A stretch of DNA of 64,000 nt from Siphonodentalium dalli (lineage: Eukaryota > Mollusca > Scaphopoda > Gadilida > Siphonodentaliidae), in NCBI GenBank assembly GCA_032622095.1, contig CP136064.1, forward strand, positions 192,419,948-192,483,947. The letters are read 5' to 3'. Both the position numbers and the translations under genes were made by a program. Below the pieces are notes generated by a model. The model was not told the origin of the DNA and made no database searches. It saw only the letters and a list, made by a program, of their open reading frames with translations. Below are positions 23,098 through 33,839 of the stretch, piece by piece; position 1 is the first letter of the stretch; each line of letters begins with the position of its first letter.

Positions 23098-26000
23098 AGC
23101 TCAACTTACTTTTGTAAGTTTGAGCTATTGCCATGGCTTGGCGTCCATCGTCCGTGTGTTCGTGTGTGTGTGTGTCCGTCAACAATTTCCTTTGGCGCGG
23201 GCTACAGGTCGTACCTTTGATCTGATCTTTATGAAATTTTGCATGAATGTTGACATTGACATGTAGATGGGAACGAGTCATTTTGGGGTCATTCGGCCAA
23301 AAAACATGGCCGCTGGTGGCCATCTTGGATTTCAAAATTCAATCCATTGGCGCGGGCTACAGGTCGTACTGTTCGTTTGATCATCATGAAATTTGTCATG
23401 GATGTTAATATTGACATGTAGATGGGAACGAGTCATTTTGGGGTCGTTCGGCCAAAAAACATGGCCGTCAGCAGCCATCTTGGATTTTACTCTTTGCATG
23501 ACTAAATCATTTGGCGCAGGCTACAGGTCGTAGTTTTGATCGGAACTTCATGAAATTTGTCATGGATGTTAACAATGACATGTAGATGAGAACGAGTAAT
23601 TTTGGGGTTGTTCGGCCAAAAAACATGCCGCCAGCAGCCATCTTGGATTTTACTCTTTGCATGACTAAATCCTTTGGCGCGGGCTACAGGTCGTACCTTT
23701 GGTCTGATCTTTATGAAATTTGTCATGAATGTTGACATTGACATGTAGATGGGAACGAGTCATTTTGGGGTATTTCGGCCAAAAAACATGGCCACTGGTG
23801 GCCATTTTGGATTTCAAAATTCAATCCATTGGCGCGGGCTACAGGTCGTACTGTTCGTTTGATCATCATGAAATTTGTCATGGATGTTAATATTGACATG
23901 TAGATGGGAACGAGTCATTTTGGGGTCGTTTGGCCTAAAAACATGGCCATCAGCAGCCATCTTGGATTTTACTCTTTGCATGACTAAATCATTTGGCACA
24001 GGCTACAGGTCGTAGTTTTTATCGGAACTTCATGAAATTTGTCATGGATGTTAACAATGACATGTAGATGGGAACGAGTGATTTTGGGGTTGTTCGGCCA
24101 AAAAACATGTCCGCCAGCAGCCATCTTGGATTTTACTCTTTGCATGACTAAATCCTTTGGCGCAGGCTACAGGTCGTACCTTTGGTCTGATCTTTATGAA
24201 ATTTGTCATGAATGTTGACATTGACATGTAGATGCGAACGAGTCATTTTGGGGTCATTCGGCCAAAAAACATGGCCGCTGGTGGCCATTTTGGATTTCAA
24301 AATTCAATTCATTGGCGCGGGCTACAGGTCGTACTGTTCGTCTGATCATTATGAAATTTGTCATGGATGTTAATATTGACATGTAGATGGGAACGAGTCA
24401 TTTTGGGGTCGTTCGGCCAAAAAAAATGGCCGCTGGTGGCCATCTTGGATTTTACTCTTTGCATGACTAAATCCTTTGGCGCAGGCTACAGGTCGTAGTT
24501 TTGATCAGAACTTCATGAAATTTGTCATGGATGTTAACAATGACATGTAGATGGGAACGAGTCATTTTGGGGTTGTTCGGCCAAAAAACATGGCCGCCAG
24601 CACCCATCATGGATTTTACTCTTTGCATGACTAAATCCTTTGGCGCGGGCTACAGGTCGTACCTATGGTCTGATCTTTATGAATTTTGTCATGAATGTTG
24701 ACATTGACATGTAGATGGGAACGAGTCATTTTGGGGTCATTCGGCCAAAAAACATGGCCGCTGGTGGCCATTTTGGATTTCAAAATTCAATCCATTGGCG
24801 CGGGCTACAGGTCGTGCTGTTCGTCTGATCATCATGAAATTTGTCATGGATGTTAATATTGACATGTAGATGGGAACGAGTCATTTTGGGGTCATACGGC
24901 CAAAAAACATGGCCACTGGCAGCCAGCAGCCATCTTGGATTTTACTCTTTGCATGACTAAATCATTTGGCGCAGGCTACAGGTCGTAGTTTTGATCGGAA
25001 CTTCATGAAATTTGTCATGGATGTTAACAATGACATGTAGATGAGAACGAGTAATTTTGGGGTTGTTCGGCCAAAAAACATGCCGCCAGCAGCCATCTTG
25101 GCTTTTACTCTTTGCATGACTAAATCCTTTGGCGCGGGCTACAGGTCGTACCTTTGGTCTGATCTTTATGAAATTTGTCATGAATGTTGACATTGACATG
25201 TAGATGGGAACGAGTCATTTTGGGGTATTTCGGCCAAAAAACATGGCCACTGGTGGCCATTTTGGATTTCAAAATTCAATCCATTGGCGCGGGCTACAGG
25301 TCGTACTGTTCGTTTGATCATCATGAAATTTGTCATGGATGTTAATATTGACATGTAGATGGGAACGAGTCATTTTGGGGTCGTTCGGCCAAAAAACATG
25401 GCCATCAGCAGCCATCTTGGATTTTACTCTTTGCATGACTAAATCATTTGGCACAGGCTACAGGTCGTAGTTTTTATCGGAACTTCATGAAATTTGTCAT
25501 GGATGTTAACAATGACATGTAGATGGGAACGAGTGATTTTGGGGTTGTTCGGCCAAAAAACATGTCCGCCAGCATCCATCTTGGATTTTACTCTTTGCAT
25601 GACTAAATCCTTTGGCGCAGGCTACAGGTCGTACCTTTGGTCTGATCTTTATGAAATTTGTCATGAATGTTGACATTGACATGTAGATGGGAACGAGTCA
25701 TTTTGGGGTCATTCGGCCAAAAAACATGGCCGCTGGTGGCCATTTTGGATTTCAAAATTCAATTCATTGGCGCGGGCTACAGGTCGTACTGTTCGTCTGA
25801 TCATTATGAAATTTGTCATGGATGTTAATATTGACATGTAGATGGGAACGAGTCATTTTGGGGTCGTTCGGCCAAAAAAAATGGCCGCTGGTGGCCATCT
25901 TGGATTTTACTCTTTGCATGACTAAATCCTTTGGCGCAGGCTACAGGTCGTAGTTTTGATCAGAACTTCATGAAATTTGTCATGGATGTTAACAATGACA

Positions 26001-27039
26001 TGTAGATGGGAACGAGTGATTTTGGGGTTGTTCGGCCAAAAAACATGGCCGCCAGCACCCATCATGGATTTTACTCTTTGCATGACTAAATCCTTTGGCG
26101 CGGGCTACAGGTCGTACCTATGGTCTGATCTTTATGAATTTTGTCATGAATGTTGACATTGACATGTAGATGGGAACGAGTCATTTTGGGGTCATTCGGC
26201 CAAAAAACATGGCCGCTGGTGGCCATTTTGGATTTCAAAATTCAATCCATTGGCGCGGGCTACAGGTCGTGCTGTTCGTCTGATCATCATGAAATTTGTC
26301 ATGGATGTTAATATTGACATGTAGATGGGAACGAGTCATTTTGGGGTCATACGGCCAAAAAACATGGCCACTGGCAGCCATCTTGGATTTCAAAATTCAA
26401 TCCATTGGCACGGGCTACAGGTCGTACTGTTTGTCTGATCATCATGATATTTATCATGGATGTTAATATTAACATGTAGATGGGAACGAGTCATTTTGGG
26501 GTCGTTTGGCTAAAAAACATGTCCGCCAGCAGCCATATTGGATTTTACTCTTTGCATGAATAAATCCTTTGGTGTGGGCTACAGGTCGTAGCTTTGGTCG
26601 GAACTTCAAGAAATTTGTCATGTATGTTAACAATGACATGTAGATGGGAAACGAGTCATTTTGGGGTCGTTCAACCGAAAAACATGGCCGCCAGCAGCCA
26701 TCTTGGATTTTACTCTTTGCATGACTAAATCCATTGGCACAGGCTACAGGTCATACCTTTGATCAGATCATTATGAGATTTGTAAAGGCTGTAGATGGGA
26801 ACAAGTCATTTTGGGGTAATTCGGAAAAAAAACATGGCCATTTTAGAATTTACTCTTTGCATCAATAAATCCTTTGGCACACCATAATCACCACATCCCT
26901 GATCCGATCATTATGAAACCTGTTATGAATGTTGATATTGACATGTACATCTAGTCTTACTTAGACATTTCAATTAGCACTTTTCCTATTCCTCCATTTA
27001 CTGTCGACCATTAAATTATTCCCCTACCTAAGTTGAGCT
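23098..27039. mobile_element. Element carrying a satellite array, bounded by agctcaactt / aagttgagct
   Basis: The left edge reads agctcaacttac and the right edge aagttgagct, inverted to each other. After the left edge come 'gtttgagctattgcc', a (GT)n run and 'gtccgtcaacaatt', then 23 satellite monomers. The last ~150 bp before the right edge are unique AT-rich sequence. Probably a non-autonomous element whose middle expanded as a satellite (inference). Confidence 0.6.
23195..26930 (+). repeat. Hierarchical satellite: 23 monomers in 155+164+164-bp trimers
   Basis: Starts of the conserved 'gctacaggtcgt' lie at 23201, 23356, 23520, 23683, 23838, 24002, 24166, 24321, 24485, 24649, 24804, 24975, 25138, 25293, 25457, 25621, 25776, 25940, 26104, 26259, 26414, 26578 and 26742. 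Spacings repeat as 155, 164, 164, giving a ~483-bp trimer. Three trimers are duplicated as a block of 1455 bp (24960-26400 repeats 23505-24959), with shared private changes such as 'gatgagaacgagtaatt'. The right end decays. The minus-strand frames (…FWPNDPKMTRSHLHV…) are open by repetition only. Confidence 0.9.
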
Positions 27040-27110
27040 ACAGTGTCATTGACACTTTCATTCAGAGTAGTTTTGTATAAAATAGCAATGTCACACAAAT
27101 GACTTTTTAT

Positions 27111-27233
27111 CGATGGGCCATAACTAAATATAGGGAGGGAACACCATTTTACAGATGTCAACCTCAGTTGAGCAGTTCAAAATCCAGTTGAGCACTTCAC
27201 ATGTAGCAGTTCAGCAGAATATTCCCCGAACGC
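27111..27233 (+). repeat. Right copy of direct repeat flanking the satellite
   Basis: Diverged copy of 22739-22862. The two are far too long and too different to be an ordinary target duplication of a recent insertion. Confidence 0.8.
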
Positions 27234-27670
27234 CGACATTGAATGAAGATATGGTCGAAGTCACCTTCGTCTAAACACAAACAAATTCAATCTAAATACC
27301 AGCTAGCTGGTTGGAAATTGGGATGAACTCCCCCCACCACCCCTAGCTGTTCTTGGGGAAAGCAGGCTATTGTCCAACAGAAGACGATCAGCTGACCCTC
27401 GATCATGATCTTTACAAACTCTCTCTCATCCCCCACCCTTGTGATCTCTGATTATAAGGAGGGGAGTGAATCATGATAAATAAAAACTATTAATTTGATC
27501 TAGACTTTATTGATTCATAACATACTAAAATAATAACATGATTGGTGTGCATAGATCAAGGATGACAATAGCTACCATCATGAAAAAAACATAACACTCT
27601 AAGTTACTCATCACTAACCATCTAATATCAGTATTCACAACCTCAATGCTTGAATGTGGTCATAGAAAAA
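27234..27670. other. Non-coding stretch
   Basis: Contains C-rich 'ccccccaccacccc' near 27332; otherwise no feature seen. Confidence 0.4.
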
Positions 27671-27676
27671 TGTTAA

Positions 27677-27929
27677 CCCTTTCATGGCTGGATCTGCAAA
27701 GGGGCAGCATTAGAGATCCTGTGCCAGTGAATTATCTTATATACGTGAGTCTCCCATAGGGAGCCTCGCATATATAATAGAATGCACTGGCTTGAATGGT
27801 CAAGGTAAATATTGTTAGGCCAATGTAGTCTCTTATATACAGGAGGCTCCCTATGGGCGACTCGCATATATAAGAGAATGCATTGGCACAGGATTTTGTA
27901 AAATTTCAGGAAGTTCCAGTCATGGAAGG
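27677..27929 (+). mobile_element. MITE family B, full copy
   Basis: Flanked by TTAA on both sides (27673-27676 and 27930-27933). Begins ccctttcatgg and ends catggaaggg. It contains two successive ~65-bp hairpins based on 'ctcttatata' and 'tatataagag', separated by 'ggtcaaggtaaatattgtta'. TTAA flanks and CCCTTT ends match piggyBac-type MITEs. Confidence 0.85.
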
Positions 27930-28068
27930 GTTAACATAGAAGGGTGTGCATGCCAGGCATTGCCAGCTGTCAATAAATATTATTTCTCGCAGTATATCTC
28001 ATGACTTTCTTACTTTATGAATGCTTGGCGGCATACCTTTGTATTTCTGAATTAACCCCACTACCCAC

Positions 28069-28403
28069 AAGCCTGGATATAGTGCGTCTGACATTTGCAG
28101 AATGAGGTCCACAGAGGATGAATTTAGTGACACTATCCTGCACTGCGGGCTAGCATCACCAAATTCACCCTCTGGGAACCTCATTCTCCTAGGCCTCAAC
28201 TGCTATCAGATTGAAGTTGCCCAGTTGAAGTTGGTGATTTATTCACCCATTAGTCATCTTCTTTATACATTTTATCTTCTGCAAATTAGGGGATGTAGAA
28301 ACTGAATATAAGGGAAAAGGTAACTAAAAACAATGTTAAATTTAGACTATAGATACTTTCCAGAAGATGAGACCTAAATGTCAGACACACTATATCCAGG
28401 CTT
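28069..28403. mobile_element. MITE family C copy
   Basis: Inverted ends aagcctggatatagtg and cactatatccaggctt are exact complements; the inner 'gaatgaggtcc' palindrome is present. It lies ~1.3 kb downstream of the 3' end of the minus-strand gene. Confidence 0.8.
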
Positions 28404-29630
28404 GACTGCCCACCCTACTGTCAAAGAATGGAGAATTGATCGGAACAAAAATAGAATTAACCAAATAGAGTTATCTTCATGCAATCAGGAAAACAACCAA
28501 TCTGGAGCCTTATTAAATATTTATTGTTCCAATATTATTGAATTGATAGTCATAGCAATAACATTGTAATAGTGTGGTGTCCAATTCCAGAGTTTGCATG
28601 GTATTTTAAGTTTATATCCATCTTAGTGTTGCAAGGGAAACAACTCCCTAACTTTTTAATCCTACAGTGAAAACTAATTTATGATTCTGTTATTTTCAGG
28701 AGATAAACTTGTGAAATTTTATCAAAATCTCTTTGGTAACTATAAATTTTAAATGAACAAAATCCTGCTGGACGTTAAAGGATTAATCCACTAGAAGTAA
28801 TTTTGGTCCACGCCATTTAAGAAATAGCCGCGTATTAGTTATCACGGATTTATTCTGTAAATTCAGCATTAAAATATAACCTGCTTAGATTATTATTTTC
28901 ATCTAATTCTCCTTGCAGCTGTCGCCCATGAGTGAAATATATAGAAATATTGATATATTATCAATGTAGGATATTAGTTAGGAAGTTAGTAATGTGAGAC
29001 AGTTTTCACAGGAGACCACCCTGTTTTTTAAAGGTACACAAGGCACTCATGGTGCAAATCATTACCACCAAGAAGAACATGAAGATATAGATAAACTATG
29101 TTCTCATATTCATTATTGATAGTTCTCCGATAATGAAATTTCGCGTTTTGAAACCGTTAAACAACTGTTGTTGTGATTTGTCAACAAACATCGCTAATCA
29201 TGTAGTAAGTTCATATATATATTTGGTCTGAATACGATTTTCAGAATATTTTTCAATTCTTTGACCTTTTCCAATGTTTTAATACCGTCAAGTTTTGATT
29301 AAAATCTTATATTTTATTGGATTAATTGGACTCTTGATAGGTAATGCTACTGTAACAGTAATGTTTATACATAATAATAGTTTTGACATATGAAAACTCA
29401 TTATTGGAGAATATGAAAATAAGAACAAATTAAGTCTATCTATTTTTTCAAGTACATGTGTACTTGTTGGTGACAGTTGTTTTTACAGACTTTTGTGTTA
29501 ATTTGCATGACCCCACTTCAAAGGCCTTGAGTGTATTTAAAGGCATTTTAGCAACTCAATTTCTTAAAACAGCACGCCTGATTTGAAAAGCTTGAAATAT
29601 GTCTTTTCTCTATCATTGTGACTGTTAGGG
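28404..29630. other. Non-coding stretch downstream of the gene
   Basis: AT-rich. No exon, palindrome or known repeat. Transcription of the minus-strand gene should end near its upper limit. Confidence 0.45.
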
Positions 29631-29654
29631 TTCAAATGGCTGCATGAGACAAGA

Positions 29655-29660
29655 TTTATT
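29655..29660 (-). terminator. Polyadenylation signal AATAAA
   Basis: On the minus strand AATAAA occurs 40 bp after the stop codon of the terminal exon, giving a very short 3' UTR. It supports this exon being the last. Confidence 0.7.
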
Positions 29661-29700
29661 GACAACTCTCCAAATAGCAATAACACTGGAAGTAATATTA

Positions 29701-29940
29701 TTACAAAACAATTTCCCAGTCTTCTCGCAGATTGTTGCGGTTCATATCAGTTTTTCGTGACACCTCGTGTGTTTTCTTACGATTGCTATCGACAGATTTC
29801 TCGCTGCCGGAAGACGACACCCGCAGTTCAAGTCGCTGAATGCTCTGTTGTTTCAGTAATAGCATCTGTTGAAGCTTTTGTGTTTGTAAATGCATTGCCT
29901 TCAGCTTTGATTCGTACTCATGAACTTTGTTGGTTAATTC
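29701..29940 (-). CDS. Terminal exon: C-terminal coiled coil of the PDZ-like protein
   Basis: The acceptor is a clear pyrimidine-rich …ccttctcatttacag directly before GAA (29940). The 79 residues begin ELTNKVHEYESKLKAMHLQ and end EDWEIVL with TAA at 29703-29701. Leu, Met and Val heptads run through about the first 40 residues (…QKLQQMLLLKQQSIQRLEL), forming a parallel coiled coil, probably for dimerisation. A Ser-rich then Arg/Lys-rich tail follows. The phase-0 start joins exactly to the phase-0 donor of the 32403-32537 exon, whose last residues (…EKTEKTN) already look like the start of the helix. A further small exon between them cannot be excluded. AATAAA follows at 29660-29655. Confidence 0.75.
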   Translation of the reverse strand, partial: ELTNKVHEYESKLKAMHLQTQKLQQMLLLKQQSIQRLELRVSSSGSEKSVDSNRKKTHEVSRKTDMNRNNLREDWEIVL

Positions 29941-30008
29941 CTGTAAATGAGAAGGAAAATAACAGTAAATTAACTGTGATATCAATTAGGCACTGGTTGC
30001 CACTTTAT

Positions 30009-30274
30009 CCCTTTCATGACGGGAGCTGTGCTGGTGCAGCATTAAAGATCATGTGCCAGTGCATTCTCTTATATATGCGAGTCTCCCAAAGGGAGTCTCA
30101 CATACAGTAATGCCCTAAATAATTGACAATTAACAACAAGCCATATTTCCGACTAAATCCTGAAAAATTACCCATAATTCTGCTGTGGTTAAGGAGTCGA
30201 TTATTTAGGGCATTACTGTATATAAGACAATGCATTGGCACAGGAAATTTCAGGAAGCTCCAGTCATGGAAGGG
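30009..30274 (+). mobile_element. MITE family B, split by a nested family A MITE
   Basis: Begins ccctttcatgacg after TTAT (mutated TTAA) and ends atggaaggg followed by TTAA. A family A element sits in it at a TA (30105-30218). Part of the usual B interior is missing, perhaps by deletion together with the A insertion. Confidence 0.8.
30105..30218. mobile_element. MITE family A, copy 2, nested in family B
   Basis: 114-bp internally deleted copy, cagtaatgcc…ggcattactg, with TA on each side (30103-30104, 30219-30220). The host hairpin sequence 'cacatataag' is interrupted exactly at TA, which shows directly that A duplicates TA like Tc1/mariner-type elements. Confidence 0.9.
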
Positions 30275-31112
30275 TTAAGTTGCTGCCATGTAAGTTCTGA
30301 ATAGAGATTATAAGAATCAGTTATTATTTATGATAAATGCAATCAGGTGTAACTTGCATGCAGGGTCTGCACTGGCCTGAGATTTTTTGTTGCCAATATT
30401 TTGGGCCAAACGAAAATAATTTTTGCCCTATTCATTGAGAATTTTCCAAATGCTATCGGTTTCTGCAATATTGAGTCTTATGTTTCAACAATCACTGTTT
30501 GGCGACTTTTGTTATCTTCGTCGACTTGCTGGATTGTTCTTTCACTCCATGATGATGCATGCAGTGATAGAGATCTGGGAGCAATCAATTATTAATAATT
30601 TTTGCATGGTAAAAAACATTTTATTGCAGAATAAGTTTGAACTAACCATAATTTTGATAAGTTTTTAAGTGGTAGTAAACATACATGGGTATCACTTATT
30701 TCTTAACCAATAACATGAGAGTATACAATATTATAACTGGGAGGACATTTGAGGGAGAGGGGAATATCCCACTCCTTAGTTGCCTTCAGATTGATCGCCC
30801 TTGTTCGAGGTTGTATCATTGGGCAAATTTTCTTTTGAGGGCTGTTTCCTCTCGCCCATCGTTCTTTCCAGTTGATACACCCTAAATTATTGAGATTATA
30901 AGATAAATTATTCTGACTTATAAATACAGGAACGAAAATTTACTGTCATTTTATATATATTAAATTTAGAGTTATTCCTCCTGAAAAATATTTGTCAACT
31001 TTGCCACTCCGCTTATAAAAATCAGAAAATAGGACTTTTAATTTGTTGTCTTTGGTTAGTGGAAAGATATCTAAGGTTTATAAGATAGTAATATCCTGCA
31101 TGGGGATTTTTT

Positions 31113-31133
31113 GGGGGGGGGGGGGGGGGGGGG
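31113..31133. repeat. Poly-G tract (21 G)
   Basis: Uninterrupted G run inside the intron, on the template-complement side of the gene. G-quadruplex prone. Confidence 0.9.
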
Positions 31134-31758
31134 CTAATGTTCAAATGTATTGGGAGGCATGATTTTTATGAACAGCATTGTAATTTTAGAGTTACTCCTC
31201 CTAAGCTTTTTGTGAATTCAGGAAAATCAAACATAGAGTTACTCCTCCTAGGTAAGGTGAGATGTAAAAATGCAAACTCCAGGCAGAGTTATCTCCCATC
31301 GCTCCGCTGAGATACCACTGCCATAATGACATTAATTGGTAAGGAATTCTTACGTGTTTTTAGTTCTTATGTTTTAGGATTAAAATTGTATATGTCTGGC
31401 TCAGTTCATATTGTTCTTATCAATACCGAAAGAATTACCATTATTGCAAACTTAAAAAAAAATTTGGTGGTCAAAACAAGATAATAGGTGACTAAATAGT
31501 AGTAAATACAGTTCCGCGATGATATGTAAAAATAGATTTATCGTCTGCAAAGTACACTCATTGTGGCAGTGATATATCGCAGCGATAGCATAGAGGGCGC
31601 TGTATGGAGTTTGGTAAAAATGGTGTATGGCAACTCACAAATTACATGTTTTGGATGTGAACTTATGGATCTTAATGCTTGATTATGTGAAAAACAGATA
31701 TAAGTTTACAAAGATAGTTAGTAAAAAAAGTACCTAGATTAAAATTTTGTCAATCTGA

Positions 31759-32082
31759 TCAAGAAAATGAATGTGAAATGTGATAAGCTATATATACACA
31801 ATGTCTCTCTCTAAATATTTCTCCCGAAAATCTAGACATCATGGCATTAGGATATATGGAACCAGTATTCTTTGTATAGAATTGCTGTAGTTTTGTTAGT
31901 AATCTGAGATCAAGATCATAACTTGAGTACATATTCTTGATCAATTTACGCTTTTCTGTGTCATAATATAGATCCTGGATCTGAACATATTTCACATCAA
32001 GAGGATGATATTTTTCGTTGGTCTGAATGTTAATTGTGACCGATTCTAATCGATGGAGGCAATGTAACAGAGAGCATTAATC
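31759..32082 (-). other. Unassigned ~107-codon open frame inside the intron
   Basis: The minus-strand frame runs from a stop near 32082 to TGA at 31759 and reads, in part, LESVTINIQTNEKYHPLDVK then YVQIQDLYYDTEKRK and SIYPNAMMSRFSGEIF. Composition is protein-like rather than low complexity. No ATG lies near the upstream end and no strong splice sites bound it. It may be a relic exon, a nested gene fragment or chance. No family is recognised. Confidence 0.25.
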
Positions 32083-32338
32083 CTTTCATGATGGGAGCTG
32101 CGTTGGTGCAGCATTGAAGATCCTATGCCAGTGCATTCTCTTATATATGCGAGTTTCCCATAGGGAGCCTCAAATATATAAGAGAATGCACTGACTTACA
32201 ATGTCAAGGTAAATATTGTTAGGCCAATGAATTCTCTTATATATGAAATGCTCCCTATGGGAGAATCGCATATATAAGAGAATGCATTGGCACAGCCTTT
32301 TAGCAAAATTTCAGGAAGCTCCAGTCATCATATAAGGG
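32081..32338 (+). mobile_element. MITE family B copy, 65 bp from a coding exon
   Basis: TTAA at 32077-32080 and 32339-32342; both hairpins complete. Its right end lies 65 bp from the donor end of the exon at 32403-32537. Confidence 0.85.
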
Positions 32339-32402
32339 TTAACAGGGTTCCTCGAAATTCAGAATTGAATGAAAGTATGATTATTCAAGCTTATGTACTT
32401 AC

Positions 32403-32537
32403 ATTTGTTTTCTCAGTTTTTTCATCGACCAGTCCTTCCTTTTTCCTCCCCATCGTCAGTGATATATGTGTATTGTTGGAGGTCAGGTATTTATGCATCT
32501 GTTCTGCTTGGATACCTGCTACGTTGGTCCCATTAAC
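32403..32537 (-). CDS. Internal exon: second half of the PDZ-like domain
   Basis: 45 codons, phase 0 at both ends. Acceptor attaatctacag before GTT; donor AAT|GTAAGT. Translation begins VNGTNVAGIQAEQMHKYL, then ISLTMGRKK and EKTEKTN. Joined to the preceding exon's …VQLGDIVVE it gives the classic PDZ segment 'GD-x-h-x-x-VNG-x-x-h-x-G-h-x-x-x-x-h-x-x-h-L' (h = hydrophobic): strand, carboxylate-groove helix and last strand. PDZ domains bind C-terminal peptides of membrane or scaffold partners. The open frame stops just outside both splice sites, which supports the exon limits. Confidence 0.75.
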
Positions 32538-32889
32538 CTGTAGATTAATTGTTTACATGATTAGAGTACATATCATTTCTGTAGTTGAGCATATATGTGA
32601 AATTAACTGCCTAATAATAGTTGAATAATAGTGATTGCAAAAAATTTATGATTAATAGTGATGATGCCAACAAATGTTATTCATGGTTTTGACAGTTATA
32701 CCGACTCTTTCAACATAAATGTATTGACAAGATACATGTATAGATGAAAAAGATGTTTTCTGCTAATCCAATACAAAGCTTCAACATTTAACAAAAATTT
32801 AATGTCAGAAATGCAGATCAATTAATTTGTCTCTAAAATATCATTAATCTGCATTAATTTTTGTCCCCGACATTCTATTGGAGGATTAT

Positions 32890-33180
32890 TGTAAACACCC
32901 TCATCGGTGCGTCCATCCGGAACTTTGTCCGAGCCTGTATTCTGTCATTTTCTGGTAAATTTTTTAAAACTTGGCACATTTATCAAACAGCATGGGGACC
33001 TGCACACCTGCAATTTTGAGTTCGGTTGGACTAATTTTGGCAGAGTTATTGCCCTTTTTCAACATAGAATTGACAACTTTTGTCCCAACCTGTATTCCGT
33101 CATTTTCCAGTCAATTTAAAAAAAACTTGGCACTTATGTCAACCAGCATGGAGGGGGGACATTTTGGTCAGCGACCTTTT
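32890..33180. repeat. Two-unit dispersed repeat in the intron
   Basis: Two ~150-bp units share 'cctgtattctgtcatttt', 'aaaacttggcac' and 'cagcatgg'. They start near 32930 and 33082 and are diverged. This lies in the intron between the large exon and the 135-bp exon. Confidence 0.6.
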
Positions 33181-33410
33181 ATATAGGTTTCATTGGTTAT
33201 CAAAGCACAATCCACAGTATATTAAGCTTTTAATTGACCTATTGTTAGGCCCTGCAGTAGCTAGGGTCTGTACTGGCCATAAATTAACTTTTTCCAAATG
33301 AAAATAATTCTTGTCAAATTCTCTCCCAAGTTACCAAATGTATTCATACCAGACTGAGTCTTTAATAAAATATTCAATGACAATCGCTGTTTAAAAAACT
33401 GTTGAAGTTG

Positions 33411-33820
33411 TTAAAGATGGTCCATCTCTTATAATAGATCTATCTCTATCCTATAATTTTTTTTATATGGTTTCCTGGGTATAAAATAATAGAATATGAA
33501 TCGACGACCCCTGCCTGGAAATGCTTCTATCAATTAATATTTATTCTATTTCAAATTTTCTGATATTAGATACATACAATTAATTTGGGATATTTTTTAC
33601 AACTACAATTAGTTTGGAGAGTACCATACCTAAAATTTTAAAAATACATGTAGTAACGAAAAAATGTATCAATTGATTATCGAATAAAATAAGATATTAT
33701 CAATATAAAATCAATAGTAATTGATAGAAGCGTTTCTGGATAGGTGTTTTCAAATGATCTGTTATTTTATACCCTGGAATCTATATTAAACATATTTAGG
33801 AAAAGATAGACCATCTTTAA
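33411..33820. mobile_element. MITE family F, ~410 bp, next to a splice donor
   Basis: Inverted ends ttaaagatggtccatctctt and its complement …agatagaccatctttaa; further arms 'aatgcttctatcaatta' and 'taattgatagaagcg'. The right end is 17 bp from the GTAAGA donor of the large exon (33839). Fragment of the same family at 6730-6912. Confidence 0.8.
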
Positions 33821-33839
33821 ATCAATAAATAAATCTTAC

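Larger units (their letters stand above)
29941..32402 (-). other. Intron (2.46 kb) with two family B MITEs
   Basis: Bounded by donor GTAAGT (32402-32397) and acceptor CAG (29943-29941) on the minus strand. It holds MITE B at 30009-30274 (with a nested MITE A) and 32081-32338, and a 21-G run. No coding exon inside is required by the phase. Confidence 0.65.

Noticed and set aside
23096-25454. Minus-strand frames (…FWPNDPKMTRSHLHVNVNIHDKFH…) repeated along the satellite
   Set aside because: They recur with the DNA repeat, have no ATG-based conserved start or known domain, and stop at repeat-specific positions; open by repetition only.
22739-27233. Flanking ~120-bp repeats as target-site duplications
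   Set aside because: Far too long and too diverged for a duplication made by one insertion.
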